A DNA stretch of 64,000 nucleotides from Haladaptatus sp. DYF46 (GTDB lineage: Archaea > Halobacteriota > Halobacteria > Halobacteriales > Haladaptataceae). Shown here in pieces: positions 1 through 8,295 of this stretch; the stretch's first letter is position 1, and the number at the start of each line of letters is the position of its first letter. The DNA lies in contig NZ_JAJFAY010000001.1 in the NCBI RefSeq assembly GCF_021083305.1, positions 558,001 through 622,000 of the forward strand, in the 5' to 3' direction. The position numbers were made by a program, and so were the translations under genes. Under the pieces are notes generated by a model, which saw only the letters and a program-made list of their open reading frames with translations, searched no databases and had not been told where the DNA came from.

Positions 1-2
1 AG

Positions 3-134
3 TCGGTACTCGAAGCCAAAGCGGAAGCCGACGAGGAGGGACGGGGGGTGTTCAGGGTCGACGGCGAGATGATAGATGCGCCGCTCATCGCGCAAGCCGA
101 GCGGGTGATGGAGTACGCTCGCGCTGACAACTGA
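3..134 (+). CDS. HpcH/HpaI (CitE-like) aldolase/citrate lyase family protein, C-terminal fragment
   Basis: The window opens inside this gene; only the last 43 codons are visible, ending in TGA at 132-134. The tail contains the stretch GEMIDAPLIAQAERVMEYA, which matches the usual end of CitE/HpcH family proteins (a G-K/E-M-I-D-x-P-x-x-x-Q-A block followed by a short helix). Family members cleave or form CoA thioesters such as malyl-CoA, methylmalyl-CoA or citramalyl-CoA. Glutamate dehydrogenase follows 84 bases later on the same strand. In haloarchaea CitE paralogues serve as beta-methylmalyl-CoA lyase and malyl-CoA thioesterase in the methylaspartate cycle, which also uses glutamate dehydrogenase. 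Which paralogue this is cannot be told from the fragment. Confidence 0.75.
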   Translation, partial: SVLEAKAEADEEGRGVFRVDGEMIDAPLIAQAERVMEYARADN

Positions 135-218
135 CTCGTGCCATTATATCACATTTAGGGGTATTAGCTCATCCTTATTTCGTCATGCTTAACAGTGGGT
201 GGGTGGCATTGACAGACG

Positions 219-1475
219 ATGTCCGAACAAGCCAATCCGTTCGAGAGCTTACAGGAACAGATCGACGACGCGGCGGAGTATCTCGACGCGTCCCCCGATG
301 TCCTCGAACGGCTCAAGCACCCCCAGCGGATACTCGAAACGAACCTCTCCGTCGAGATGGACGACGGTTCGATCGAGACGTTCAAAGCCTTCCGGTCGCA
401 GTTCAACGGCGACCGCGGCCCGTACAAAGGAGGCATCCGCTACCACCCCAACGTCAGCCGCGATGAAGTGAAGGCCCTCTCAGGATGGATGGTGTACAAG
501 ACCGCCGTGGTGGACATCCCCTACGGCGGCGGGAAAGGCGGCATCATCATCGACCCCGACGAGTACAGCGAAGCGGAACTGGAGCGCGTCACGCGTTCGT
601 TCGCGAAGGAACTCAGACCGTTCATCGGCGTGGACCAGGACATCCCCGCACCCGACGTCAACACGGGCCAGCGCGAGATGAACTGGATTAAGGACACCTA
701 CGAGAAGCTCGAAAACACCACCGAACCGGGCGTCATCACCGGCAAAGCGCTCGAAAGCGGCGGCAGCGAGGGTCGCGTCGAGGCGACGGGTCGCTCGACC
801 ATGCTCACCGCCCGCGAGGCGTTCGACTACCTCGGCAAGGAGATGGAGGGCGCGACCGTCGCCGTGCAGGGCTACGGGAACGCCGGATGGATTTCCGCGA
901 AACTCCTCGAAAACCTCGGCGCGAAAATTGTCGCCGTGTCGGACTCCAGCGGCGGTATCTACAACTCCGACGGACTCCACGCCCGCGACGTGAAAGACCA
1001 CAAAAACGAGACGGGAAGCGTCGTCGGCTACGCGGGTACAGAAGAGGAGATCAGCAACGAAGACCTCCTCACGCTGGATGTGGACCTCCTCGTTCCCGCC
1101 GCGCTCGAAAACGCGATCGACGGCGACCTCGCACGGGACGTGCAGGCCGACGTCATCGTCGAAGCCGCAAACGGGCCGCTCACGCCCGATGCGGACGACG
1201 TCCTCACGGAACGCGACGTGCACGTCTTCCCCGACATCCTCGCCAACGCGGGCGGCGTCACCGTCTCGTACTTCGAATGGGTACAGAACCGCCAGCGCTT
1301 CTACTGGTCCGAAGAGCGCGTCAACGAGGAACTCGAAGACATCGTCGTCTCCGCGTTCGACGACCTCACGAGCGCCTACGAGGAACACGACCTGCCGAGT
1401 TTCCGAACCGCGGCCTACGTCGTCTCCCTCCAGCGCGTCATCGACGCCTACACCGAGAGCGGCAACTGGCCCTGA
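219..1475 (+). CDS. gdhB: Glutamate dehydrogenase (Glu/Leu/Phe/Val dehydrogenase family)
   Basis: 418 residues, the usual length for hexameric GDH. It interconverts glutamate and 2-oxoglutarate plus ammonium with NAD(P). Visible signatures are the substrate-binding block [10 protein letters not shown] (residues 69-78), the glycine-rich catalytic loop PYGGGKGG (101-108, with the catalytic-site Lys at 106), and the Rossmann motif GYGNAG (218-223). It follows a CitE-family gene on the same strand, which suggests a link to glutamate-based carbon assimilation (methylaspartate cycle) rather than only nitrogen metabolism; that link is inference. The ATG at 219 gives the family's normal N-terminus. 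Cofactor preference cannot be read safely from the sequence, and the symbol suffix is a guess among haloarchaeal paralogues. Confidence 0.93.
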   Translation: MSEQANPFESLQEQIDDAAEYLDASPDVLERLKHPQRILETNLSVEMDDGSIETFKAFRSQFNGDRGPYKGGIRYHPNVSRDEVKALSGWMVYKTAVVDIPYGGGKGGIIIDPDEYSEAELERVTRSFAKELRPFIGVDQDIPAPDVNTGQREMNWIKDTYEKLENTTEPGVITGKALESGGSEGRVEATGRSTMLTAREAFDYLGKEMEGATVAVQGYGNAGWISAKLLENLGAKIVAVSDSSGGIYNSDGLHARDVKDHKNETGSVVGYAGTEEEISNEDLLTLDVDLLVPAALENAIDGDLARDVQADVIVEAANGPLTPDADDVLTERDVHVFPDILANAGGVTVSYFEWVQNRQRFYWSEERVNEELEDIVVSAFDDLTSAYEEHDLPSFRTAAYVVSLQRVIDAYTESGNWP

Positions 1476-1609
1476 ACGCGGAACCGACCTCTCGCGAATT
1501 GGCTTTCGTACCCGGCAATCGTCTGTTCGAACGGTCGTTACGGGCGGAAAACCGCCGACCGAAATCGCCGACCGAAGCATACTTTTCACTCGAATCGACA
1601 CCGTTACTA

Positions 1610-2263
1610 ATGACGACTGCGGTTTATTTCGACCTCGACAACACCCTCCTCGAATACACCGAGCCGTTCGGCGAGATCGCTGCTCGGTCGTTTCCCGTAG
1701 AACCGACCGAAGAGATGCTGGTGACGTACTCGGATGCGGTGTTGGAAGGAATTACCGAACTGCGGGAGAAACCGTACGAACGCGCTTTCGCCGCGGTCTG
1801 CGAGAGGTACGAACTCGATGCGGACCCGGTTGCGCTGGCGACCACACACATCGAAAACGAGGCCGAAGCCACGCGCGTTCGCCCGTCCGTTCGGCGACTG
1901 ATCGAAGCCGTCTCCGCTCGGTGTCCGACCGGCATCCTCACGAACGGGGACGGACGGGCACAGCGTCGGAAAATCGACGCACACGGCCTCGAATCCCTCG
2001 TGGACACCGTCATCATCTCGAACGAAGTCGGGGCACGGAAACCCGACCCCGCGATATTCGAGGAAGCGAAACGACGGCTCGACGCGGACGAGTTCATTTA
2101 CATCGGCGACACGTTCGAGGAGGACATCGTCCCCGCTCGTGAACAGGGGTTCGGGACGGTGTACGTCGGCGACGAGGCCCGACCGGATGCCCCCGTTTCG
2201 GCCGTCGATATGACGGAACTCGCGGCCGTACTCCTCCCGTTGGTGGAGTCCGACCGACGATAG
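1610..2263 (+). CDS. HAD-superfamily hydrolase
   Basis: 217 residues. All four HAD motifs are present: the nucleophile motif YFDLDNTLLEY near the N-terminus, motif II ILTNGDG, the motif III lysine in ARKPDPAIF, and the acidic motif IV IYIGDTFEEDI. A helical cap of about 70 residues lies between motifs I and II, as in the C1-cap phosphatases (phosphoglycolate phosphatase or YjjG-like). The ATG at 1610 places motif I at residues 5-15, as expected, although the same frame stays open upstream through the gdh gene. It probably dephosphorylates a small metabolite. The substrate cannot be inferred, and the neighbours give no clear pathway. Confidence 0.9.
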   Translation: MTTAVYFDLDNTLLEYTEPFGEIAARSFPVEPTEEMLVTYSDAVLEGITELREKPYERAFAAVCERYELDADPVALATTHIENEAEATRVRPSVRRLIEAVSARCPTGILTNGDGRAQRRKIDAHGLESLVDTVIISNEVGARKPDPAIFEEAKRRLDADEFIYIGDTFEEDIVPAREQGFGTVYVGDEARPDAPVSAVDMTELAAVLLPLVESDRR

Positions 2264-2306
2264 ATTCGGTCGACGAACGGGCATAAGCACACGACAAATT
2301 GAAGGT

Positions 2307-2320
2307 TTAGAAGTGTCTAA
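2307..2320. promoter_or_regulatory. 14-base palindrome at the promoter of the DtxR-type regulator (candidate operator)
   Basis: TTAGA-AGTG-TCTAA is a perfect 5-4-5 inverted repeat that overlaps the position expected for the TATA box of the leaderless gene starting at 2333. It has the same layout as the palindrome TTAGG-GTCA-CCTAA at 18058-18071 before sufC. Known DtxR/IdeR operators also begin TTAGG and end CCTAA. Autoregulation by the metal-dependent repressor is inferred. Confidence 0.5.
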
Positions 2321-2332
2321 TTCCGACCAGTG

Positions 2333-3004
2333 ATGCTAAGCGACGTGATGGAAGACTACTTGAAAGCCATCTATACGCTTCAGAAGGAGGATGGGGGGCC
2401 GGTTGCGACCTCCGAAATCGCGGAGTATCTCGGGGTGACGCCGCCCACGGTCACCAGCATGGTGGAGAAGCTAACGGATCGCGGACTTCTCGACCGCGAG
2501 AAGTACAAGGGCGTGGAACTCACGCCCGAGGGCGAGACGGTCGCCCTCGAAGTGCTTCGACACCATCGACTGCTCGAATCCTATCTGACCGAACACCTGG
2601 ACTACTCGTGGAGCGAAGTCCACGAGGAGGCCGACCGTCTGGAACACCACATCAGCGAGGAGTTCGAACAACGCGTGGCCGACGCGCTCGGGAACCCCAC
2701 GGTCGACCCGCACGGCGATCCCATCCCCGACGCGAGCCTCTCGCCCATCGACGATGACGACACGACGCGCCTGAGCGAACACGAGGAGGGACAGCGTGTC
2801 GTCGTCGCGCGCGTCAGTGACCGCGACGACGAGGAGTTGCGCTATCTGGCCGACGCGGGTATCACGCCCGGCACGGAGATGGAGATCGTGGACGTGGCCC
2901 CGTTCGGGATGGTGACGGTCGCGGTGAACGAGGGGGAACAGAGCCTTCCGGAAACCATCGCCCGGTCGATTCGCGTCCGGGCGGTCGTCGAAGAACTCGC
3001 GTGA
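2333..3004 (+). CDS. Metal-dependent transcriptional regulator, DtxR/MntR family (full length)
   Basis: 223 residues from ATG 2333; a GTG directly before it (2330) would add one residue. Domains in order are a winged HTH (about 1-65, with VTPPTVTSMVEKLTDRGLL as the recognition region), a metal-binding dimerisation domain (about 66-140, with HHRLLESYL and a Glu/His-rich helix around EEADRLEHHISEE), and a C-terminal FeoA/SH3-like domain (about 150-223). It acts as a Mn2+- or Fe2+-sensing repressor in this family. The next gene starts one base after its stop and encodes a probable Mn2+ exporter, which argues for manganese sensing. The promoter carries a DtxR-like palindrome. The identity of the metal is inference. 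Confidence 0.9.
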   Translation: MLSDVMEDYLKAIYTLQKEDGGPVATSEIAEYLGVTPPTVTSMVEKLTDRGLLDREKYKGVELTPEGETVALEVLRHHRLLESYLTEHLDYSWSEVHEEADRLEHHISEEFEQRVADALGNPTVDPHGDPIPDASLSPIDDDDTTRLSEHEEGQRVVVARVSDRDDEELRYLADAGITPGTEMEIVDVAPFGMVTVAVNEGEQSLPETIARSIRVRAVVEELA

Positions 3005-3005
3005 G

Positions 3006-3719
3006 ATGGTGGGAACAGCGACCCCGTTAGCGACCGGTCTACAGCACGTCATCCATCGGTACGAGGGCTACGGGCCGGTGGCGGCCGCGTTCCTCGCCAA
3101 CCTCCTCGCCACGTTCGGGGACAAGGGACAGCTCGTCGTCGTCACGCTGGCTTCGCGCTACGACGCAAAGCGGGTGTTCGTCGGCGCGATGGCCGCGTTT
3201 ACCCTCTGGAGTACCGTCGAAATCGCGTTCGGTCACGTCATCGTTTCCGTCCTGCCCGGAACCGTCATCACGGTCCTGACCGGCGGCCTGTTCGTCGTCT
3301 TCGGCCTCTGGACGCTACGGAGTGCAGTTTCGAAGTTCACCGAGGAGTCCGACGACCGACCGCTGTTGACCGCCGGTGGGATGGACGTGGGCGTGACCGG
3401 CACGGTGATTCCCGACGGTCTGCTGACCCGAATGGGGGCCTACGGCGGCGTCCTGACGACGTTCGTGTTCATCCTGTTCGCGGAGTTCGGGGACAAGACC
3501 CAACTGCTGACCATCAACCTCGCGACGACGTTTCCGAACTCGCCGCTCTCGATATTCGTCGGCGTCATCGCGGCGCTCGGACTCAGAACCGGCCTCGACG
3601 CCGTCATCGGCGAACGGTTCGAGCGCATTTTGCCGACGAAGTGGCTCGAACTCGTCGCCGCGTTCGTCTTCCTCGCCTTCGGCGCGCTGGTGTTCGCCGA
3701 GTGGCAGGGTTTCCTCTAA
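3006..3719 (+). CDS. TMEM165/Gdt1 (UPF0016) family transporter, probable Mn2+ exporter
   Basis: 237 residues, strongly hydrophobic, with about six to seven membrane segments in two homologous halves. The family hallmark E-x-G-D-K-T occurs in the second half as AEFGDKTQLLTINLAT; the first half has the variant ATFGDKGQLVVVTLAS, where the acidic residue is replaced by Thr. Family members (Gdt1, TMEM165, bacterial MneA) move Mn2+ or Ca2+ across the membrane. The start lies one base beyond the stop of a DtxR/MntR-type regulator, so the two are almost certainly co-transcribed and translationally coupled. That pairing favours metal-controlled manganese efflux. The degenerate first motif could affect stoichiometry or selectivity. 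Confidence 0.88.
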   Translation: MVGTATPLATGLQHVIHRYEGYGPVAAAFLANLLATFGDKGQLVVVTLASRYDAKRVFVGAMAAFTLWSTVEIAFGHVIVSVLPGTVITVLTGGLFVVFGLWTLRSAVSKFTEESDDRPLLTAGGMDVGVTGTVIPDGLLTRMGAYGGVLTTFVFILFAEFGDKTQLLTINLATTFPNSPLSIFVGVIAALGLRTGLDAVIGERFERILPTKWLELVAAFVFLAFGALVFAEWQGFL

Positions 3720-3758
3720 CCGCGCTCTTTTACTCGTTCCGGGCAAAACGGACGGCAG

Positions 3759-4415
3759 ATGCTTGAGGTTCTCGTCTCGGCGCTCGCGGGCGTCGTCCTC
3801 GGTCTCTCGCTCGCCGCGCCTCCCGGACCGATGAACGCCGTCATCGCCGAGGAGAGCGTTCTCCGCGGCTGGCGGTCGGGGTTCTTCGCCGGACTCGGTG
3901 CGATGACGGCGGACGCCTGTTTTTTCGTCCTCGCGCTCGCGGGCGTCGTCGCCATCGTCAGGGAAGCGCCGGCCGTGCGCGGCCTCATGGTCGGCGTCGG
4001 CGGCCTGTTGATGCTGTACTTCGCCTACGGAGCGGCACAGGATGCCACGTCGACGTTCACCGATGACACGGTGGACGAGGGGGCGAGAGGGTTCAGAAAG
4101 GCGTTCGCGCTCGCCATCACGAACCCGTATCAGATAATCTGGTGGCTCACCGCGGGCGTCGGCCTGCTCGACCCCGGAAAATTGGACGTCCTCTCCGGAC
4201 TGCCGGGAAACCTCACGATCACGACCGGCGGGCCGATAATAATCGTCGGATTCTTCGCGGGAATCGCCTGCTGGATAACCGGTTTTCCGGCGGCGCTGTC
4301 GGCGGCCGGAAAGCGCGTCGATTCGTTCGCTCCCGCCGTCGCGTACGTGAGCGCGGGCGTCCTCGCGCTCGCCGGGATCTCCTTCGTCTACGACGCCGCG
4401 ACGACGTTCCTATAA
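3759..4415 (+). CDS. LysE-family membrane transporter
   Basis: 218 residues with about six predicted membrane helices. The N-terminal region PPGPMNAVIAEESVLRGWRSG is typical of the LysE/RhtB family (P-G-P-x-x-x-x-V, then a charged R-G-W-x-x-G loop). Family members export amino acids, and some relatives move heavy metals (CadD, MntP-like). It lies 39 bases downstream of the Gdt1-type exporter on the same strand, so it may share that transcript. A role in cation efflux is possible but not shown by the sequence. The gene meets the opposing HD-domain gene with only 14 bases between the stops. Confidence 0.85.
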   Translation: MLEVLVSALAGVVLGLSLAAPPGPMNAVIAEESVLRGWRSGFFAGLGAMTADACFFVLALAGVVAIVREAPAVRGLMVGVGGLLMLYFAYGAAQDATSTFTDDTVDEGARGFRKAFALAITNPYQIIWWLTAGVGLLDPGKLDVLSGLPGNLTITTGGPIIIVGFFAGIACWITGFPAALSAAGKRVDSFAPAVAYVSAGVLALAGISFVYDAATTFL

Positions 4416-4429
4416 TCTACATCCGTCGG

Positions 4430-5137
4430 TCAGCGTCCGCCGCCGCGCGGCGACCCCGACGGTTCGGCGTCCATCTCCGGGACCTCCTCTTCGAGCCATT
4501 CGCGGAACCATTTCACGCGTTTGAGCCGACGGTGGGCGATGTCCTGTGCCGTCTCGCTCTGGACGCGGGACGACGCGTCCTTTCCGCGTTGCAACACCCG
4601 GTCCACCATCTCTGCGGCGGCCATGTGCGTCCGCGCCTCGTAGCCCATCCGAAGCAACATCAGGGCGGTTCCGTTCGCACCGACCTTGTCCAGCATGTCC
4701 GCCTCGATGAGGCTCTGTGCCTCCTTCGAGAGGCGCGACAGGTCGCCCTGATACGAGTGGTCTTCGACGGCTTTGCACACTTGGTCCACGAACGATTCGG
4801 GGAACTCGCCGTGCGATTCCAGATACTCGCGGGCGACGCGCGCGCCCTCCTCGGCGTGGACTTCCTGGTCCGCGTCGAGTTTGGCGATATCGTGGAACAG
4901 CGCGGCGACGCGAGCGACGTCCACGTCGGCACCTTCCCGTTCCGCGATGGTCTCGGCGAGGTTCACGACGTTGAGAATGTGATTGAACCGGTAGTCGGCG
5001 GAGTGCCACGGGTACCACCGCATGCGTCCCCCGCTTTCCTCGTTCTTTACGCTTGCCGCGAGATACTCGTACACAAACGTCTTCATGTCCTCGAATTCCG
5101 ATTCGGAGACGGGTGACCCCTTAATCTCGACACCCAC
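4430..5137 (-). CDS. HD-domain phosphohydrolase
   Basis: 235 residues. The HD metal-binding set is visible: His53 in FNHILNVV, the His-Asp pair at 82-83 in ALFHDIAKL, a following His in EVHAEEGARVA, and a later Asp in EADMLDKVG. Such proteins hydrolyse nucleotides or other phosphomonoesters. Start choice: GTG at 5137 is preceded by a good Shine-Dalgarno GGAGGG about five bases upstream, unusual in this mostly leaderless genome; an internal Met at residue 18 is the alternative. The C-terminal 20 residues are Pro/Gly-rich and probably disordered. It is divergent from alaX. Substrate unknown. Confidence 0.87.
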   Translation of the reverse strand: MGVEIKGSPVSESEFEDMKTFVYEYLAASVKNEESGGRMRWYPWHSADYRFNHILNVVNLAETIAEREGADVDVARVAALFHDIAKLDADQEVHAEEGARVAREYLESHGEFPESFVDQVCKAVEDHSYQGDLSRLSKEAQSLIEADMLDKVGANGTALMLLRMGYEARTHMAAAEMVDRVLQRGKDASSRVQSETAQDIAHRRLKRVKWFREWLEEEVPEMDAEPSGSPRGGGR

Positions 5138-5247
5138 AGAACTCCCTCCATTGTTCGGCGTTCGTACTCATTACTGATACAAACGCACGATTCGCTCTTT
5201 AGCGTTACGACGAGGTCATTAAGTGACGGGTGCTCTTCTCCCCGTGT

Positions 5248-5952
5248 ATGACCGAGGCGCTGTATCTCGACGCGACGGACGAGCGGGAGTTCGAGGCCAC
5301 GGTCGAACGCGTCGCGGGCGACCGCGTCGTACTCGACCGAACCCTGTTCTATCCCGAAGGCGGCGGCCAACCGTACGACACCGGGGTTCTCGAATTCGAG
5401 GACGAGACGTGGAACGTCACGGACGTGCAGAAGAAAGACACCGTCTACCACGCGCTCGACGGGACGCCGCCCGAGGAGGGAACGACCGTCACCGGACGAA
5501 TCGACTGGGACCGACGCTACGCCCATATGCGATATCACACGGCCCAACACCTCCTCTCGGCGGTGCTGTTGGAGGAGTACGACGCGGAGACGACGGGCAA
5601 TCAGTTGTACGCCGACCGCGCGCGAATCGACTGTGGCTACGAGCGGTTCACCGACGAGGAGTTCGGTCACATCGAGTCGGCCATGAACGACCGCATCGAC
5701 GCGGGACTGGCGGTCAGTTGGTACGAGATGGACCGCGACAATGCCGAGTCCTCCCTCGATCCGGAACGGACCCGAATTCACCTCCTTCCCGAAAGCATCC
5801 GCGAAATCCGCATCGTGGAAATCGAGGGGACCGATAGAACCGCCTGTGCGGGTACCCACGTCGAACGAACCGACGAACTCGGCGAGTTCCGAATCACCGG
5901 CCGGGAGACGAAGGGAAGCGACGAGGAGCGCCTGAAGTTCGTTCTCGAATAA
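5248..5952 (+). CDS. alaX: Alanyl-tRNA editing protein AlaX
   Basis: 234 residues, matching the longer AlaX form that has the small N-terminal beta-barrel of AlaRS plus the editing domain. The zinc/active-site ligands are visible: H97-x-x-x-H101 (HTAQH) and C200-x-x-x-H204 (CAGTH). The N-terminal LFYPEGGGQPYDTG block is shared with the AlaRS editing core. The enzyme deacylates Ser- or Gly-tRNA(Ala) in trans. The ATG at 5248 is chosen over an in-frame upstream codon because it gives the family N-terminus MTEALYLDATD. It is a single gene, divergent from the HD-domain gene. Confidence 0.94.
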   Translation: MTEALYLDATDEREFEATVERVAGDRVVLDRTLFYPEGGGQPYDTGVLEFEDETWNVTDVQKKDTVYHALDGTPPEEGTTVTGRIDWDRRYAHMRYHTAQHLLSAVLLEEYDAETTGNQLYADRARIDCGYERFTDEEFGHIESAMNDRIDAGLAVSWYEMDRDNAESSLDPERTRIHLLPESIREIRIVEIEGTDRTACAGTHVERTDELGEFRITGRETKGSDEERLKFVLE

Positions 5953-5990
5953 AGCCGAGCGGACGGAACGAGCGACCCGGACGATTCTCA

Positions 5991-7016
5991 CTAGGCGGGT
6001 CGGTTCGGAACGAGTAATCGCTCGTCTTCGAGCGGGAAGGAGTCCATCCTGTCGAGCGTCATCTCCGCGAGCGCATCGCTCCGGGCGGAGTCCTTTTTCG
6101 CGTGCATGTACGCTTCCATCGTCCCCGCTTCGTCGGCCGTCGGAACGAATCGAACGGCGGTTCCGAGCGGCCCGGTTTCGAACAGGAGGTAGGCCTGCGG
6201 GAACGAACACAGCGACGGTGCGATCAGTTCGCGCACGCCCATCGTTTCCGCGACTGCGGGGACGTGCAGGTGGCCGGAGACGTGCAACGGAACGTCGTGA
6301 CCGGAGAAAACGTCCGCCAGTTCCGTCGCGTTGCGCATCGGGAACGACGAGCGCCACGAGTGGGGGTCTTTTCCATCGGACTGTCCCGGAAGGTTGTGAT
6401 GTGAGACAACGATTGGTGCGTCCGTCTTCGGAAGCGTTCGGTCGAGCCACGCGAGTTGGTCGTCGGAGATACGGCCATCGTGGCAGTCCGAAAGCGTTCC
6501 GTCGGGCGTCGAGGCGCTGTTCAGACCGATAACGTCCACACCGCCGACGCGCTCGTGAAACGGGAATCCATCCGGGGTGAACTCCGACTCGAACGACGAG
6601 AGCGGCGGCGTCTCGTGGCTGTCGAAGGACTTCGGAACGTCGTGGTTTCCGGGGACGGCGACGTACGGTACGTCGAGGTCGGCCAGAAGCGAGCGAACGG
6701 TTTCGAAGTCCTCGACCGAACCGTCCTCAGTAAGGTCGCCCGCGAACACGACCGCGTCCACGTCGCGGGTATTCGCGTCCGCGATCACGGTACGGAGTCG
6801 TTCACGGGTTCGGTGAAACACCTTCCACGTGCCACGTTTTTCGGTCGAAACGTGGGTGTCGGAGACGACGGCGATCGTCGTTCGTGTCTCGCTCCGCGGA
6901 TGGGAGAACCGAGCGAAAAGGGGGCCCGCAGTGGCGTTCTCGGTCGGTGGTTCGCTGACGGCCTCGATGGGGCGGGACTCGTTCTGAAATTCCGCCGGTA
7001 TCCCGTCTTCGATCAT
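5991..7016 (-). CDS. Calcineurin-like metallophosphoesterase
   Basis: 341 residues from ATG 7016; the frame extends 21 bases further to a TTG, which is less likely. A TATA-like CTTATAG lies about 27 bases before 7016 on the minus strand, so a leaderless message fits this start. Metallophosphoesterase motifs in order: D53-T-H55, G-D94-L-T, GNHD at 123-126, HHN, and SGHLH near the C-terminus. The protein hydrolyses phosphodiesters or phosphomonoesters with two bound metals. No signal peptide is visible. It is not close to the Mre11 gene of this window (24674-26131). Substrate unknown; it resembles the 3',5'-cAMP phosphodiesterase-like group. Confidence 0.88.
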   Translation of the reverse strand: MIEDGIPAEFQNESRPIEAVSEPPTENATAGPLFARFSHPRSETRTTIAVVSDTHVSTEKRGTWKVFHRTRERLRTVIADANTRDVDAVVFAGDLTEDGSVEDFETVRSLLADLDVPYVAVPGNHDVPKSFDSHETPPLSSFESEFTPDGFPFHERVGGVDVIGLNSASTPDGTLSDCHDGRISDDQLAWLDRTLPKTDAPIVVSHHNLPGQSDGKDPHSWRSSFPMRNATELADVFSGHDVPLHVSGHLHVPAVAETMGVRELIAPSLCSFPQAYLLFETGPLGTAVRFVPTADEAGTMEAYMHAKKDSARSDALAEMTLDRMDSFPLEDERLLVPNRPA

Positions 7017-7182
7017 CACGTGTGTAAACTTCGGCAACGGCTATAAGTCTAACCACGGATGTATATATTTGATGCCATAGTCTATATAGTTCTCCCGGAA
7101 CGGTGTTATTTCAGTCACGTCACGTCCAATACACGTGTCTGACTGACTTTCATTACGTCGCACGTCGAAACGATGGACGAGG

Positions 7183-7611
7183 ATGAGTACGAGAAGCCTC
7201 CAAGGAATCGGAACAACAACGACGGCGACGGGTTCGTCGTCATTCTCCTATCTCAATAGGGGATTGCAACTAGTGGGACTGTTTTTCTTCATCAACGGCA
7301 TTTACGTGGCGTTCTTTTCGTCGAGTATACTGACCACGTTCGGTTACTACTCGGTCGTTATCGCCGCCATTTGCGTAGTGCTGTCGCGACTGATTTCGCC
7401 CGACGATCCGCTCATCTCGCTCGAAACCCAACGAAAGATGAAGCGATTGGTGAGTCGTTCGGGATCAGCCCGCTCGCGTTCCCGCGGACGTCGAACGAAC
7501 CGGAAATCGGGGTTCGACATTCGTCGGTACCGCCAGTCGGTCGCACGAGCGGTTCAGCGAATCGACGTGACCCGCTTCACCTCTCGCGGTAACGGCCGCG
7601 ACCGCCTCTGA
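7183..7611 (+). CDS. Hypothetical small membrane protein
   Basis: 142 residues. After a Ser/Thr-rich N-terminus of about 24 residues there are two closely spaced hydrophobic segments (about 28-46 and 53-68), then a strongly basic C-terminal half rich in Arg and Ser (SRSGSARSRSRGRR). A basic tail is odd in a proteome that is otherwise acidic, and suggests contact with nucleic acid or with the inner lipid surface. I do not recognise a family. An alternative ATG at 7172 is in another frame and ends quickly. A T-rich stretch just after the stop (around 7613-7655) may terminate transcription. Confidence 0.6.
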   Translation: MSTRSLQGIGTTTTATGSSSFSYLNRGLQLVGLFFFINGIYVAFFSSSILTTFGYYSVVIAAICVVLSRLISPDDPLISLETQRKMKRLVSRSGSARSRSRGRRTNRKSGFDIRRYRQSVARAVQRIDVTRFTSRGNGRDRL

Positions 7612-7641
7612 TTTTTGTCGTTCTTACCCTCCTATCCGTTT

Positions 7642-7920
7642 TTATCGCCGAGAGCGGCCGTACAGCGTCGGCGTCCCGTTCTCCTGAAAATCCCCGTTGT
7701 CGTACACGCTGAGTTTGACGTAACCCCTCGTGAGCAACCTGTCGAGGGGCGGTAACCCACGTGGTCCGAAACGAAGCGACAGACATAACGATCCATCCTC
7801 CTCGAAGTGTGCATCCGTTACGGACATGTCGTACCGGCCTTCTTGCTCGTACTTCATGATGTCCTTCATCTGATAGTAGATATTACAAATGTGGCGGGAT
7901 GGTATCTGTCTTGTTTCCAT
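7642..7920 (-). CDS. Hypothetical protein, 92 residues
   Basis: An open frame from ATG 7920 with a TATA-like ATATAAAC (plus-strand 7938-7945) about 20-25 bases upstream, consistent with a leaderless message. The product has no membrane segment and no signal peptide; the C-terminal half alternates charged and hydrophobic residues, as in a small beta-sheet domain (SLCLSLRF, YVKLSVYDN). No family is recognised. It converges with the small membrane-protein gene at 7183-7611. Base composition is slightly lower in GC than its surroundings. Confidence 0.55.
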   Translation of the reverse strand: METRQIPSRHICNIYYQMKDIMKYEQEGRYDMSVTDAHFEEDGSLCLSLRFGPRGLPPLDRLLTRGYVKLSVYDNGDFQENGTPTLYGRSRR

Positions 7921-7998
7921 TCGTCATTTCATAAGACGATATAAACATACCGTCTCGCGGCGTAGTATGTTTTCTCCGTTTTACGTCACTGATACTAA

Positions 7999-8187
7999 AT
8001 GCGGAACCTCGTGAAGCGATTCGAACGGTTTCGTCTGGATGACGTCCTGCCCTCGGAATGGTCCGATTTCTCGACGACAGGTTCTTCCACGGACGGGGTT
8101 ATCACCGAATTCGGAGCGTTCTCGAATATATCGATGGATCTCGGAACGTCGGCAAAAATACCTCGTGGGCTCGACCATTCGTGGTAG
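7999..8187 (+). CDS. Doubtful small ORF, 62 residues
   Basis: ATG 7999 opens a frame of 62 codons without recognisable domain or membrane segment (MRNLVKRFERFRLDD...). A weak TATA-like TTTTACG lies about 20 bases upstream. If it is not a gene, the stretch 7921-8295 (375 bases) is intergenic and holds only promoters for the flanking genes. An overlapping reverse frame exists and looks no better. Confidence 0.28.
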   Translation: MRNLVKRFERFRLDDVLPSEWSDFSTTGSSTDGVITEFGAFSNISMDLGTSAKIPRGLDHSW

Positions 8188-8295
8188 TATTCCAGCGTTA
8201 CCCTCAATGTGGAACGGCTTGATACGAGGAAATAGGGTCTTGAAACCGGCAAAAGATTATTTATGGTCTCTCGCGCCAACAGTAACGTACTACGT

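Noticed and set aside
6002-7016. Metallophosphoesterase considered as a second Mre11
   Set aside because: It has the phosphoesterase motifs but lacks the Mre11 capping domain and a Rad50 neighbour; the real mre11 is at 24674-26131.
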